Assembly (NCBI RefSeq): GCF_000829455.1
Contig: NZ_JXAK01000039.1
Coordinates: forward strand, 1-64,000
Origin: Gordoniibacillus kamchatkensis
Lineage (GTDB): Bacteria > Bacillota > Bacilli > Paenibacillales > NBRC-103111
Length of the DNA: 64,000 nucleotides
Direction: 5' to 3'
Positions within the stretch are counted from its first letter, which is position 1. Every line of letters begins with the position of its first letter. Both the position numbers and the translations under genes were made by a program. Below are positions 25,469-34,336 of the stretch, one piece after another. Below the pieces are notes generated by a model. The model saw nothing but the letters and a program-made list of their open reading frames with translations. It made no database searches and was not told where the DNA came from.

Positions 25469-26260
25469 TTACAAAATCGACGACCACACTTTAATGGCCG
25501 TGAGTACGATCAGGACGACCAAACCATATCGAAGCACCTTCACGTTGATTTTCGAACTGACCATCGTGCCGATCGGTGCTCCGATCAAACTGCCGATGAC
25601 GGTATATACCGTCGCCCACAGAGGGATATCCCCGCCCGTCATTTTCCCGATGACGCCTCCGATAGCCGAAATGAAAACAATCGCGAGCGATGACGCAATC
25701 GTTGTGCGCGTGGGAATTTTGAGAACGGTGAGCATAATGGGAATTAAGATAAACGCGCCGCCGGCCCCTACGATTCCGGAAACGATACCTACTACAAATG
25801 CCGCGGTAATGGCAATGATTTTGTTGAAACGGAGGTCGTCCGTTTCCTGTTGTTTCCCCCGGTTGGGAACGAGCATCAGCACGACGGCCAGTACCGCAAG
25901 GATGCCGTAAATCAGGTTGATGACATCCCCGTTCAACATACTCGAAACAAAGCCGCCGACCAGGCTGCCGGCAAGAATGCTGCTTCCCATGTAAAAAACC
26001 AACTGTTTATTGACGACGCCCGTTCCTCCCTTTTTGCTTTTTTTCCGGAACGCGATAACACCCGCAAGTGAAGCGAAAAAGACTTGGAACATGCTGATGG
26101 AGGAAACTTCGTGGGCGGTAAAGTGTGCCGCACCGAAAAGGGATGGAATATACAGTAGGAGGGGATAATTAATAATCGCGCCGCCAATACCGAGCAGCCC
26201 CGAAAAGAAAGAGCCGACCAGACCGATGAGCACCATGACAATGAGCAGTAAGAAATCCAT
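25469..26260 (-). CDS. TauE/SafE-family sulfite (sulfonate) exporter
   Basis: A 263-residue polytopic protein with the duplicated TauE/SafE halves (GLVGSFFSGLLGIGGAIINY and VGIVSGIVGAGGAFILIPIM). In cst-type operons it exports sulfite or thiosulfate made by persulfide dioxygenase. AGGAGG precedes the ATG. It sits between TusA and DsrE genes of the cluster. Confidence 0.9.
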   Translation of the reverse strand: MDFLLLIVMVLIGLVGSFFSGLLGIGGAIINYPLLLYIPSLFGAAHFTAHEVSSISMFQVFFASLAGVIAFRKKSKKGGTGVVNKQLVFYMGSSILAGSLVGGFVSSMLNGDVINLIYGILAVLAVVLMLVPNRGKQQETDDLRFNKIIAITAAFVVGIVSGIVGAGGAFILIPIMLTVLKIPTRTTIASSLAIVFISAIGGVIGKMTGGDIPLWATVYTVIGSLIGAPIGTMVSSKINVKVLRYGLVVLIVLTAIKVWSSIL

Positions 26261-26293
26261 GACACCCTCCTGTCGTAAAGTTTTCTATAAGGC

Positions 26294-26322
26294 GTGACAT
26301 CAAGGTGAATACAGGTTATAAT
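26294..26322 (+). promoter_or_regulatory. Predicted promoter of 56-aa Cys-rich gene
   Basis: GTGACA (26294-26299), 17-bp spacer, TATAAT (26317-26322), on the strand opposite to the sulfur operon. Confidence 0.65.
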
Positions 26323-26360
26323 TAAATCCAAGTAAACTCATCACAAATAAGGTGATCCAA

Positions 26361-26531
26361 TTGCTTCAACAATTAAAAATCCTTTTCGAAGATAAATGCC
26401 CGGTGTGCAATCAAAAGTTGAAAGCGAAAAACGACATGGCATGCAGCACGAAAACTTGCCCCCAAGGGCATTATACCGAAGAAAGTTACTGTTCCCTTGG
26501 CGTCACTATCGTATATGACGAGGCGAAATAA
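26361..26531 (+). CDS. Small Cys-rich, zinc-ribbon-like protein
   Basis: A 56-residue protein on the strand opposite the sulfur cluster. It contains CPVC, then Cys 28, CPQGH at 33-37 and Cys 44, a layout suited to binding one zinc ion or reacting with sulfur species. It has its own good promoter (26294), AAGGTGATCC 5 nt before a TTG start, and a shared terminator after the TAA. I do not recognise the family. Position inside the persulfide cluster suggests a thiol-sensing or carrier role (inference). Confidence 0.75.
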   Translation: MLQQLKILFEDKCPVCNQKLKAKNDMACSTKTCPQGHYTEESYCSLGVTIVYDEAK

Positions 26532-26563
26532 GCGGGCCCTTCCGGGTCCCGCTTATTTTTTTA
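26526..26563. terminator. Bidirectional terminator
   Basis: AAATAAGCGGGCCC/GGGTCCCGCTTATTT form a stem with T and A tracts on both sides, serving the small Cys-rich gene (+) and tusA (-). Confidence 0.9.
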
Positions 26564-26794
26564 TACTTTGCGAACGTAAAATTTATAAACGCCGTCTTCT
26601 TCGACGTGCTGAGTGAGTTCGTGGTTCGTCTGTTTGACCCACGCCTGAAAATCTTTGACGGAGCCTTTGTCCGTAGACAGAACTTCCATGACTTGACCCG
26701 TCTGCAGGCTATCCAACGCTTTCTTTGCCTTGACGATCGGCATCGGGCAAGCCATACCTTTCGCATCCACCGTGATATTTGTATTCATATTCAT
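26561..26794 (-). CDS. TusA-family sulfurtransferase
   Basis: A 77-residue TusA protein with the sulfur-carrying Cys in the CPMP motif (DAKGMACPMPIVKAKKALD). It should relay persulfide sulfur between the rhodaneses and DsrE proteins. AGGGAGG precedes the ATG. It ends against a terminator, closing the first transcription segment from 28977. Confidence 0.93.
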   Translation of the reverse strand: MNMNTNITVDAKGMACPMPIVKAKKALDSLQTGQVMEVLSTDKGSVKDFQAWVKQTNHELTQHVEEDGVYKFYVRKV

Positions 26795-26803
26795 GTTCCT
26801 CCC

Positions 26804-27952
26804 TTATTTATCATGCACCGCGCAGCGGTTCGGACCGGTTTCCATCTCGCGCTGCTCGTCTTCGTTCGGTGTAATCTTACCCATGTTCGTTTGGCGAATC
26901 TCTTGATAGGCGTTCGGTTGAGGTGGCAAATTCACGGTTACCGTCCGCCGGAACGTCTCCTCATCCTGAATGTTCAAACCCGGATTGTTGCGGTACAGAT
27001 CCGACAAACGGGCTATGACGCGGCCGCCTTCTCCCAGCTCCGTCACTTTGCCGAAGTGGGCCGGCAGTACGATCAAATCCTGAGCCAAGCCATTGTAACG
27101 GTTATACAAGGTGTTGCGAAGATCGCCAACCCAGTCCTCTGCTTTGCCAGCCAAGTCCGGGCGGCCAATCGATTCGATGAACAGGATATCGCCCGTAAGC
27201 AGATATTCATCATCTACGATTAACGACGTGCTGCCGATGGTGTGACCTGGCGAGTAAATAGGTTGAATTTTGATCTTCGTATTGCCAACCGTGATGTCAC
27301 GGCCTTCTTCCAGTTTCTCATATGGGAACGTTACTTCTGTCGCGTCCTTGGGCGGCAGCCAGTACGTTGCGCCTGTTTGCTCCGCCAATTTACGCCCGCC
27401 GGAAATGTGGTCCGCGTGCAGGTGCGTGTCCAGCGTGTGTTTAATGGTTGCTCCCTGTTCCCTGGCGAAGCGTTCGAATACGTCCGTCATCCGGAGCGTA
27501 TCGATCACAGCCGCTTCACCGCTGGAAATCGCCATGTAGGATAGGCAGCCTTTGCCGATCCGCACGAATTGGTACAGGGAGCCGCCGTCTTTCAAATCCC
27601 CGATTTTTACCGGCTCCAGATGCTCGCTCCAGGATTTCATGCCGCCTTCCAGATAAGAGACGTTCGTTCTTCCAGCCTGGACCAATTGTTCCGCCACGAA
27701 TTTGGACGAACCTTCCTTGGCGCATACCACCAGCAAGCGTTTGTCGCTTGGGATTTGTTCTAACGCTTGATCCACGCTGTCAAGCAAGTCGAAATACGGA
27801 ATGTTGATGATCTCGACGCTTTCCCCTTCGATTTTCCAATCGTCAAAATCGCTTTGGTTGCGCACATCCAGAATAAAGAGCTCTTCTTTGTTCAGGACGA
27901 TTTTCGTCAGTTCTCCAGCTGTCATCGGGCGGAGTCCGCTTGCAGTAGTCAA
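26804..27952 (-). CDS. Rhodanese - metallo-beta-lactamase persulfide dioxygenase fusion
   Basis: The N-terminal rhodanese domain (about 1-110) has the loop [18 protein letters not shown]. The rest is an ETHE1-like metallo-beta-lactamase domain with iron ligands in [35 protein letters not shown] and LPAHFG. Enzymes of this fused type oxidise glutathione, bacillithiol or CoA persulfide to sulfite with O2 (compare CstB, where the order differs). TTG start 8 nt after GGGGG. It follows DsrE and precedes tusA closely. Confidence 0.92.
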   Translation of the reverse strand: MTTASGLRPMTAGELTKIVLNKEELFILDVRNQSDFDDWKIEGESVEIINIPYFDLLDSVDQALEQIPSDKRLLVVCAKEGSSKFVAEQLVQAGRTNVSYLEGGMKSWSEHLEPVKIGDLKDGGSLYQFVRIGKGCLSYMAISSGEAAVIDTLRMTDVFERFAREQGATIKHTLDTHLHADHISGGRKLAEQTGATYWLPPKDATEVTFPYEKLEEGRDITVGNTKIKIQPIYSPGHTIGSTSLIVDDEYLLTGDILFIESIGRPDLAGKAEDWVGDLRNTLYNRYNGLAQDLIVLPAHFGKVTELGEGGRVIARLSDLYRNNPGLNIQDEETFRRTVTVNLPPQPNAYQEIRQTNMGKITPNEDEQREMETGPNRCAVHDK

Positions 27953-27974
27953 TGTTGTTTCCCCCTTTGATGAA

Positions 27975-28370
27975 TTAGAACGTCAAGGACACGTTTGCGT
28001 CCTTCGCGAAATCCAGGAACGTGACGGCTCCGCCGACTTCGATTCCTTCAATAAAATCCTCTTTCTTCAGGTTCATGACGTCCATCGTCATTTGGCAGGC
28101 GATGATTTTCACGCCCATTTCCTGCGCCATGTTCACCAGTTCCGGAATGGAAGGAATGTTGGCGTTCTTGAAGCCTTCCGCGAAATGCTCTTTACCCGCT
28201 GGCAGCGGAAGCTGGTGATGCGCCTGCTTGTGGATCAGGTTCAGTCCTTCGAAGGTGAAGAAGATCGCCACCTCGGCATCCGTTGCCGCAGATGCGGTCG
28301 CGATGTTGAAGACCTTATAGGCATCGAACAGTCCACCGTTGCTTGCGATAATCGCTACTTTCGTGCTCAT
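27975..28370 (-). CDS. DsrE-family sulfur carrier protein
   Basis: 131 residues, DsrE fold: [40 protein letters not shown], Cys in [15 protein letters not shown]. Paralogous to the protein at 24868 but shorter. AAGGAGG precedes the ATG. It lies between the TusA-rhodanese fusion and the persulfide dioxygenase. Confidence 0.9.
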   Translation of the reverse strand: MSTKVAIIASNGGLFDAYKVFNIATASAATDAEVAIFFTFEGLNLIHKQAHHQLPLPAGKEHFAEGFKNANIPSIPELVNMAQEMGVKIIACQMTMDVMNLKKEDFIEGIEVGGAVTFLDFAKDANVSLTF

Positions 28371-28395
28371 TTGGAATGACCTCCTTGGTCGATGA

Positions 28396-28977
28396 TTAGA
28401 TTTGAAAGTTCTTTTCCGTCGGGCCGGACCACCCGGACATGCCAGGCTCCACGTTCTTCACGTTCTTGAAGCCTTTCTCGGCCAGCAATTGGCAAGCAAG
28501 ATCGCTGCGTGTTCCCGTACGGCATACTACGTGAATGTCATCATCCGGATTGAGCTCGCCGAGGCGCTCTTCCAGCTCCCCAAGCGGAATGGAGACGGCG
28601 CCGGGTATGCGATTAAACGCGTATTCGGCAGGCTCGCGAACATCGAGCACGGTTACGTTGCCCAGCTTTTTCTCCAGCTCTTCATTGGTCACGGTGTGAG
28701 GATATTTTTTTTCTTCCTTGATCTCATCCGCGCTCGATTTACGGATGAAGTGCCTGAGCACGTCGCCATCCTGAATCGTACCCAAATATTGATGGCCGGT
28801 ATTCTTGGCCCAGCCTTGTATATCAGCCAGTGAACCTTTATCGGTTGCCTGAACCTCGATGACCTGCCCGGATTGCAGCTGATCCATCGCTTTTTTGGTT
28901 TTGACGATAGGCATCGGACAGGCCAAACCTTTGCAATCAAGCGTCTGATCGGCTTTGATTTCTGGATGTGCAGTCAA
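28396..28977 (-). CDS. TusA-rhodanese fusion (CstA-like sulfurtransferase)
   Basis: Residues 1-80 are TusA-like (DCKGLACPMPIVKTKKAMD); residues about 95-193 are a rhodanese with VTVLDVREPAEYAFNRIPGA and active loop VVCRTGTRSDLACQLL. The two domains are those found in CstA, which passes sulfane sulfur between its own Cys residues, though CstA carries an additional domain. TTG start 8 nt after GGAGGG. First gene of the cluster, under a promoter covered by a CstR-type operator. Confidence 0.92.
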   Translation of the reverse strand: MTAHPEIKADQTLDCKGLACPMPIVKTKKAMDQLQSGQVIEVQATDKGSLADIQGWAKNTGHQYLGTIQDGDVLRHFIRKSSADEIKEEKKYPHTVTNEELEKKLGNVTVLDVREPAEYAFNRIPGAVSIPLGELEERLGELNPDDDIHVVCRTGTRSDLACQLLAEKGFKNVKNVEPGMSGWSGPTEKNFQI

Positions 28978-29059
28978 ATCGTAACCCTCCTAAATTGGTG
29001 TTTTTCCGGAGCTTACCTATCCTGTTCGAGTTTACCCAAATGATTTCAAAATCATCATT

Positions 29060-29106
29060 ACGTATACCCCTATACGTATAATAATCGCGTAATGTATTGT
29101 TGTCAA
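29060..29106 (-). promoter_or_regulatory. Main promoter of persulfide cluster with CstR-type operator 3
   Basis: On the minus strand TTGACA (29106-29101), 17-bp spacer, TATTAT (29083-29078). The operator CGTATACCCCTATACGTATA (29061-29080) overlaps the -10 box, so repressor binding would block RNA polymerase. Confidence 0.8.
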
Positions 29107-29213
29107 CTTTGGATTAACTGGGGCTCAAAAGATATAAAGATTATTAATTATGAAACCAATATAAAAACAAAAGCAGACTTTACCAGCCCGCATCCAGATT
29201 TAGCCAATTTTTT

Positions 29214-29652
29214 GGAATTTATTAACGATTTGTCGGGACATCTTATTTGGCTCGATTCGATTATGGTACTTGTAAGCAAATACGGTTTGGAGTTATTTGC
29301 TATATGGCTTGGATTCGTGTGGGTACTTGGCGATCGAAGGAGACATATTGATGTACAGTCGGGGTTCGCTGGGATGCTGGCTTTGTTTCTGAATTATGTG
29401 GTTGCCCAGTTCTATTTTGAGCCTCGGCCGTTTGTAAGCCATCCGGTTCATTTACTGTTCCCTCACGCAGCGGATGCTTCCTTTCCAAGTGATCATACAT
29501 CGGGGGCATTCGCACTTGCATTAACGGTACTTATTCGTAAACGCTGGTCCGGATGGTGGGGCTACATTATGTTGGCTTTAGCCGTTGCAATAGGGATTTC
29601 GCGAGTATATGTTGGCCATTATTATCCGGGAGATGTGATAGGGCCTTTATAA
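29214..29652 (+). pseudogene. Truncated second copy of the PAP2 phosphatase gene
   Basis: Nearly identical to 10243-10671 at the nucleotide level, with scattered substitutions and a small deletion (GDRRRH for GDDRRKH). Homology begins at AATTTATTAACG, dropping the first seven residues, and stops just after YYPGDVIG, losing the last 50. No start with an RBS is present; the longer plus-strand frame upstream is chance. It is a recombination or duplication scar within the element. Confidence 0.9.
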
Positions 29653-29679
29653 AAGTCACAATTAAAGCAGTTCGGCTGT

Positions 29680-29925
29680 ATGGCAAAAATCGTGGTGACC
29701 GGTCTTCAAGCTGTAGATGCCGCGCTTGAGAAGGATTTCGACATTATTTTTATGGACATCCGAATGCCGGAAATGGACGGCATTCAAGCCACAAAACACA
29801 TTTTACTTAATTGTGCGAACCGAAAAAAACCTTATATTATCGCCATCACAGCGTTCAGTAATTACCACGACAGATTTTAAGAGGCAGGAATAAGTGAAAT
29901 GATCTAAAACCAGCTTTTTCTTCGG
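29680..29925 (+). pseudogene. Response-regulator receiver domain remnant
   Basis: The frame reads GLQAVDAALEKDFDIIFMDI, then RMPEMDGIQATKHIL and IIAITAFS, the middle of a CheY-like receiver with the phospho-Asp (FMDIRMPEMDG). After NYHDRF a TAA falls where the next helix EAGISEMI continues, followed by another TAA. The N terminus and any output domain are lost. It probably derives from a hybrid kinase. Confidence 0.72.
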
Positions 29926-30196
29926 AACAAATAGACTCAATGAACGACATCCTGTGCTGGACAGCAAACACATCCATACGAACAAACAGAGCGGGCTTCG
30001 GGACTTCTTGGGGTAGTACCAACGAAGCTGACACGAACCGCAATGTAGATGTAATTATAAGTAATTTTTGGGCATATATAGCAAATAAAAACCCGGTCAA
30101 TTACACTAAAGTTTAGTGTTGACTGAATTTCATTATCAACTAGTTGAACCAGATACCATTACGATCTACGGGTGGCTTCACCACACATCATTTATA
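29926..30196. other. Short scar region without gene
   Basis: No frame, hairpin or RNA motif that I can support lies between the receiver remnant and merA. Confidence 0.4.
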
Positions 30197-31836
30197 TCAT
30201 CCAGCACAACAGGATAATTTAGATACGTCTTTGTCGAATGTGAGTGCTGCTAATTTTAATCCTTCAGCCATAGTTAGATATGGTGCTAGGCTATCGCGTA
30301 GATCCTCGACCGATAAGCCGAATTTGACTGCAAGTGTCGCAGCATAAATCACATCTCCGGCATTTTCAGCGACAATATGAACACCGAGCACTTTTAACGA
30401 CTTAGAATCCGCTACTAATTTAAATACGCCGGTTCTTTCGCGATTGACAATTGCTCTAGGCACCGAATCCAAAGACAAAACAGAGGTTTTCACCTCATAG
30501 CCCTTTGCCTTAGCTTGCTCTTCCGTAAGTCCTACGGTAGCAACGGAAGGAGACGTGAAGGTAACACCTGGAACAGCTTCAAGATTTATTTTCTTCTCTA
30601 ACCCGCCTACGGCATTATCCGCCGCGATCCGCCCTTCATATGCTGCCACATACACAAACTGCGGTCCCATCGTTACATCGCCTGCGGCATAAATTCTTGG
30701 GTTTGAGGTTTTTAAAAAATCATCGACGACGATTTCGCCTTTGACACCCGTATTGACGCTTGCGGCAGAGAGATTCAAAGCTCCGGTATTTGGTTTTCTG
30801 CCGGTTGCAATGAGCAGTTGCTCGGCTTCGATGACTTTCTTTTCGCCATTTACGGTAATATGAATTTGTTTCAAATCCCCATTTGCTTTGATTCGATCGT
30901 ACGTGACACCGGTAATAAGATTTATTCCTTGCTCGGTTATTGCCTTCGTCACCACTTCGGAAATTTCAGGATCATATTCTTTTAAGATGCGAGGACTTCT
31001 TTGAAGCAGCATAACTTCAGAGCCTAAATTGTGAAACAGCTGACCCAATTCCAGTGCAATATATCCGGAGCCAACGACGGCAAGGCTTTTAGGCAATTGT
31101 TTAAGCTCAAGCAGGGACGTGCTTGTTAAGTATTCTACATCTTTTAATCCTGGAATATCCGGAATCGAAGGAGAAGCACCTGTAGCGATTAAAAACCGCT
31201 TTGCAGTAAGCTTTCGACCACCCACCGCGATGGTTTTCTCATCAATGAATTTCGCTTCGCCGCGAATGAGTTCAAATCCGTACTCACCAATTAAATGTTC
31301 GTACTTTTGTTCACGCATGTTAGCTACCAATTCATTTTTTTGTTCAACCAACTTCGCTAGATCCACAGCAGCGGCAGATGTGGCAAGCCCCAAAAAAGGG
31401 TTGCTTTTAGCTACATGATTGATTTCACCGGCACGAAGCAGCGTTTTCGATGGTACGCAGCCAATGTTTACGCAGGTGCCGCCCACCGTTCCCCGTTCGA
31501 TGATCGCAACTTTTGCACCATGTTCCACCGCTTGTATCGCGGCGGCAAATGCTGCACCGCCGGAACCGATGATGAGAAAATCATAGTCGCCTTCATCACC
31601 GAGAACCGGAGCATCGTGAGATTCGATTACTTGTGTATCTCCGGATTGATATTTTGCCTCGTTGATCGCTTTTTGGGCGGTTTCGATTCTAACATCACCC
31701 GGCAATTCAAACGTGGCTTCATTGCGGCGAAAATTCGCTTCGATATTGACAGCCCAATGTTTTCAAGTGCAGTTGCAACATGCTCTTCGCAGCCGCTGCA
31801 CGTCATACCCTGAACTTGGATGCGGTATTTTTTCAT
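30197..31836 (-). pseudogene. merA: Mercuric reductase with N-terminal HMA domain, frameshifted
   Basis: The catalytic part (to 31705) is a complete FAD/NAD disulfide reductase: [17 protein letters not shown], redox motif [16 protein letters not shown] motif [14 protein letters not shown], and the C-terminal Hg-binding pair KLSCCAG. Upstream an HMA domain ([20 protein letters not shown]) lies in another frame. The frames join if one G is added to the GGG run (31753-31755 on plus), giving [20 protein letters not shown]. MerA works without the HMA domain, so the core could still be active if translated from an internal start. Last gene of the mer operon. Confidence 0.88.
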
Positions 31837-31839
31837 TTT

Positions 31840-32193
31840 TTATCCTCCAATCACACCAAACCCATATTTTGTAACCGATGATTGAATTTTCTTAACATCG
31901 GTTTTTTGATCATCAAACGAAACCGTCACTTTCCCTTTGCTTCCCAAAGGTTCAATGTCTACTTTGCTGACACCAGTAACCTTTGAAATCAAATCCACAA
32001 TAACAGAAGGCGGGCAGCATTCAAGTCCCGTAACCGTAAATGTCGCGGATTGATTTGCAACAATTGCACTTGCAACTGTACTACTTGCATTTTTGGTTTG
32101 CATTGCTTCAGCAGCCGCTGATTTTTAATTGCTACCGCATGCCGTAGTAAATAATAAAACAGACAATACCACCATCATCCCCATTGCTTTCAT
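31840..32193 (-). pseudogene. MerP-like HMA lipoprotein with in-frame TAA
   Basis: ATG 32193 opens a lipoprotein signal (MGMMVVLSVLLFTTACGSN, lipobox Cys). A TAA at 32125-32127 then interrupts, and the frame continues KSAAAEAMQTKNASST into an HMA-like domain with the metal-binding Cys pair LECCPPSVIVDLI. A CAA to TAA change explains it. If real, only a cytosolic product from ATG 32103 could be made, missing the signal. It is the mercury-binding protein of the operon. Confidence 0.75.
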
Positions 32194-32208
32194 ACAATAC
32201 ACCCTTTC

Positions 32209-32523
32209 TTATAATAGTCCATTTTCAGCCAATCCTAAAAAAAGAAATGCACCTAAAACTAAAATGGTCGTCGTCCATAACGTGATAACCGTACTTTTGC
32301 TTCTCCGTTTTCTTCTATACACTAAATAAAATGAAACTCCAAGAAATAATAACGTTATGATTTTTAAAAATAGCTGGTATTTGATTGAAAAGATCGCGAG
32401 TGTGCCTGCCAAACCGGATAATCCAAGAGGAATGAGAATTAAGGGTCCTAGGCAGCAGTTGGACATCAAAAAAGCGGATAATACTGCCCCCCAACTCGTT
32501 AGTTTTTCTCTCAAATCATTCAC
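32209..32523 (-). CDS. merT: MerT-like mercuric ion transport protein
   Basis: About 104 residues, three hydrophobic segments, with the paired Cys of MerT in the first helix (FLMSNCCLGPLILIPLG). It imports Hg(II) for reduction by MerA. GTG 32523, after GGGAGAAAA, is preferred; it overlaps the end of the preceding gene. The second MerT Cys pair on the inner loop is not seen, as in short Bacillota forms. Confidence 0.78.
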   Translation of the reverse strand: MNDLREKLTSWGAVLSAFLMSNCCLGPLILIPLGLSGLAGTLAIFSIKYQLFLKIITLLFLGVSFYLVYRRKRRSKSTVITLWTTTILVLGAFLFLGLAENGLL

Positions 32524-32776
32524 CTGGTTTTCTCCCTGGAACCGAGCAGCAATCGTGTACTGCATCGTTTTTTCCTTGTTTATTCGCTTTTTTGAAGATC
32601 ATCAAAATGGAAATCACAAATACGATCCCCAAAATCACGCTAACGGCAGTTTGATGAGCAGCAAAATACGCACCAAGCATTGTTCCAGCAAGCAAGGGAA
32701 GAATCAAAACGACATGACAAGGACAGGTAAGCAGAGCTAAAACACCCCATCCGAATTTTTTTGCATTTTCTTTCAC
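32516..32776 (-). CDS. MerE/MerC-like small mercury transporter
   Basis: 86 residues, two TM helices with the metal motif TCPCHVVLILPLLAG, characteristic of MerE-type broad mercury transporters, and a C-terminal Cys pair (HDCCSVPG). The start overlaps the merR stop region, so the genes are coupled. Role as Hg(II) or organomercury importer is inferred from the motif and operon. Confidence 0.78.
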   Translation of the reverse strand: MKENAKKFGWGVLALLTCPCHVVLILPLLAGTMLGAYFAAHQTAVSVILGIVFVISILMIFKKANKQGKNDAVHDCCSVPGRKPGE

Positions 32777-33192
32777 TGAATTTCCTCCTTGTCCTCATGG
32801 CGGATTAACGCTTCAATGATCGGGCATTCATGTATGGCCTTTTCATCCGGACAGCGGTCTTTTAAATCTTTTAGCATACATTCGATTCGCTCAAGGTCTC
32901 TGATTTTTAACCGAACATCTTCGAGTTTTTGAACAACAAAATCGTGCATATCTGCACATCTCACATCGTCTTTATCAACGACACCAAGCAATTTATCAAT
33001 TTCGGATAACGTAAAACCAAGCTCTTGTATACGTTTAATGAACATGATTCGTCTTACCGTATCTTCCGGATAAAGCCTGTAGCCTGCATCTGACCTTATA
33101 GGTTCGGCAATCAGACCTTTTCGTTCATAGTATCTGAGCGTTTCTTTATTCACATTACATAATTTGGATATGTCTCCTGAACGATACCTCAT
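32773..33192 (-). CDS. merR: MerR-family mercury-responsive regulator
   Basis: 139 residues. N-terminal winged HTH (SGDISKLCNVNKETLRYYER) and dimer helix, with all three Hg-binding Cys in place: VRCADMHDF, DRCPDEKAI and HECPIIE. It represses then activates the mer promoter on Hg(II). First gene of the operon, and it has its typical distorted-spacer promoter upstream. Confidence 0.95.
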   Translation of the reverse strand: MRYRSGDISKLCNVNKETLRYYERKGLIAEPIRSDAGYRLYPEDTVRRIMFIKRIQELGFTLSEIDKLLGVVDKDDVRCADMHDFVVQKLEDVRLKIRDLERIECMLKDLKDRCPDEKAIHECPIIEALIRHEDKEEIQ

Positions 33193-33209
33193 GATTCACC
33201 TCCCTCATA

Positions 33210-33241
33210 AGTGTAAACCCTGTACCATGCTACATAGTCAA
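33210..33241 (-). promoter_or_regulatory. mer promoter/operator
   Basis: On the minus strand TTGACT and TACACT are separated by 20 bp, the overlong spacing used by MerR, with the dyad GTAGCATGGTAC inside the spacer. Confidence 0.85.
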
Positions 33242-33357
33242 GACATTTTTATTTTTGTATTACTAGATTATTGCCTATTTTTGATAGGGATAAAACTAAA
33301 TTTAATATCATTGTTCCGATTCTGACTATTTTAGGAACTTTACTCGGAGGGGATCAA

Positions 33358-33652
33358 GTGAAGCGAAATTGGGAACTGGAGGAGTTAATTGAGCATTTTA
33401 CGTTTCTTCCTAACTAAATGCAGCAAGTTGGCAATAAGTCGGGGGAGACTCGGTTGGGGATTTACTGTTCTGTTTAGTTTTTCCAATATGAATCGCGATT
33501 TCCTTTCCATAAATTCGAAGTGCCCAAAGCAGTCATTCAATACATTGCAAAGCAGATCGAGGCACCCGCAGAGCTGTACGCCCAATACGATTGGGCCGGT
33601 CACTCCATCACCTACCATCGAACACAAATCAGAGATTCTTTCAATTGATGAA
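33358..33652 (+). pseudogene. Tn3-family transposase (tnpA) N-terminal remnant
   Basis: The frame reads KRNWELEELIEHFTFLP, stop, MQQVGNKSGETRLG, stop, FFQYESRFPFHKFEVPKAVI, then QYIAKQIEAPAELYAQYDWA. This is the N-terminal domain of Tn3-type transposases, riddled with stops and cut after about 95 residues. Confidence 0.82.
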
Positions 33653-33734
33653 TTCAAATTGGGTATGGTTCGCATCACCCAACGAAATACTTCCCTTCTA
33701 TTTTGGACAATACAATTGTTTTAGTCGCACAATT

Positions 33735-34310
33735 TTGCTCGCCGAGTCTATTGGCAAGCCCTGTCCAATAAATATGAACTCCCACTGTTGCCATCGGATC
33801 AAACATGATAACTGACGAATCCCTCAAACTGGTCATCTCTTTCCACTAGATCGGCACCGGCGCTTCGCCAAACAAGACGCAGGTTGTACGATCCGAATTA
33901 TCTGTAATTTGGGATAGCATTTCACCGGTAATGACCAGAACCTTCCTATGCAGTCCAGAAGCAATCAAGCCATGAGCCATGATAAGTCCATAAGTAAATC
34001 CAGCTCAAGCGGCACTAATATCAATCACACCAGCATTTTGAGTTTGAAAATGGGCTTAAATTAAGCAGCAGGAAAAGGAAAAACTGGTGTAGTGGTGCAA
34101 ACAATAATTCGTCTTGTTATACCGAAAGACGAAATTCCTGACTGCAACTTATACAGAGAGCGCGCGCTGGTGTCTCGCTCAGCGTTCATGAATGCCTGTC
34201 CTCTGTAGGATCCATTCATGACTGGTATCCACCAGGTTTTTTTCCAATTCATCATTTGTCAGTTTTCGTTAGGGTACATACATTCCACTGACTGTAATAC
34301 ACGATGAAAC
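33735..34310 (-). pseudogene. Decayed 3-oxoacyl-ACP synthase III (fabH-like)
   Basis: Pieces of FabH appear in order across frames: TNDELEKNLVDTSHEWI, CTTTPVFPFPAA, VIDISAA-stop-AGFTYGLIMAH, HRKVLVITGEMLSQITDNSD, TTCVLFGEA and FEGFVSYHV. The catalytic Cys of the SAACAGF motif is where the TGA falls. Frameshifts and several stops show an old pseudogene. It is unrelated to the metal cargo and probably carried in with a rearrangement. Confidence 0.78.
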
Positions 34311-34336
34311 ACCAATATTCCCACCCTTCATCATTG

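Noticed and set aside
29092-29213. N-terminal extension of the second PAP2 copy as a novel fusion protein
   Set aside because: No RBS; the frame upstream of the homology is promoter and operator DNA of the persulfide cluster.
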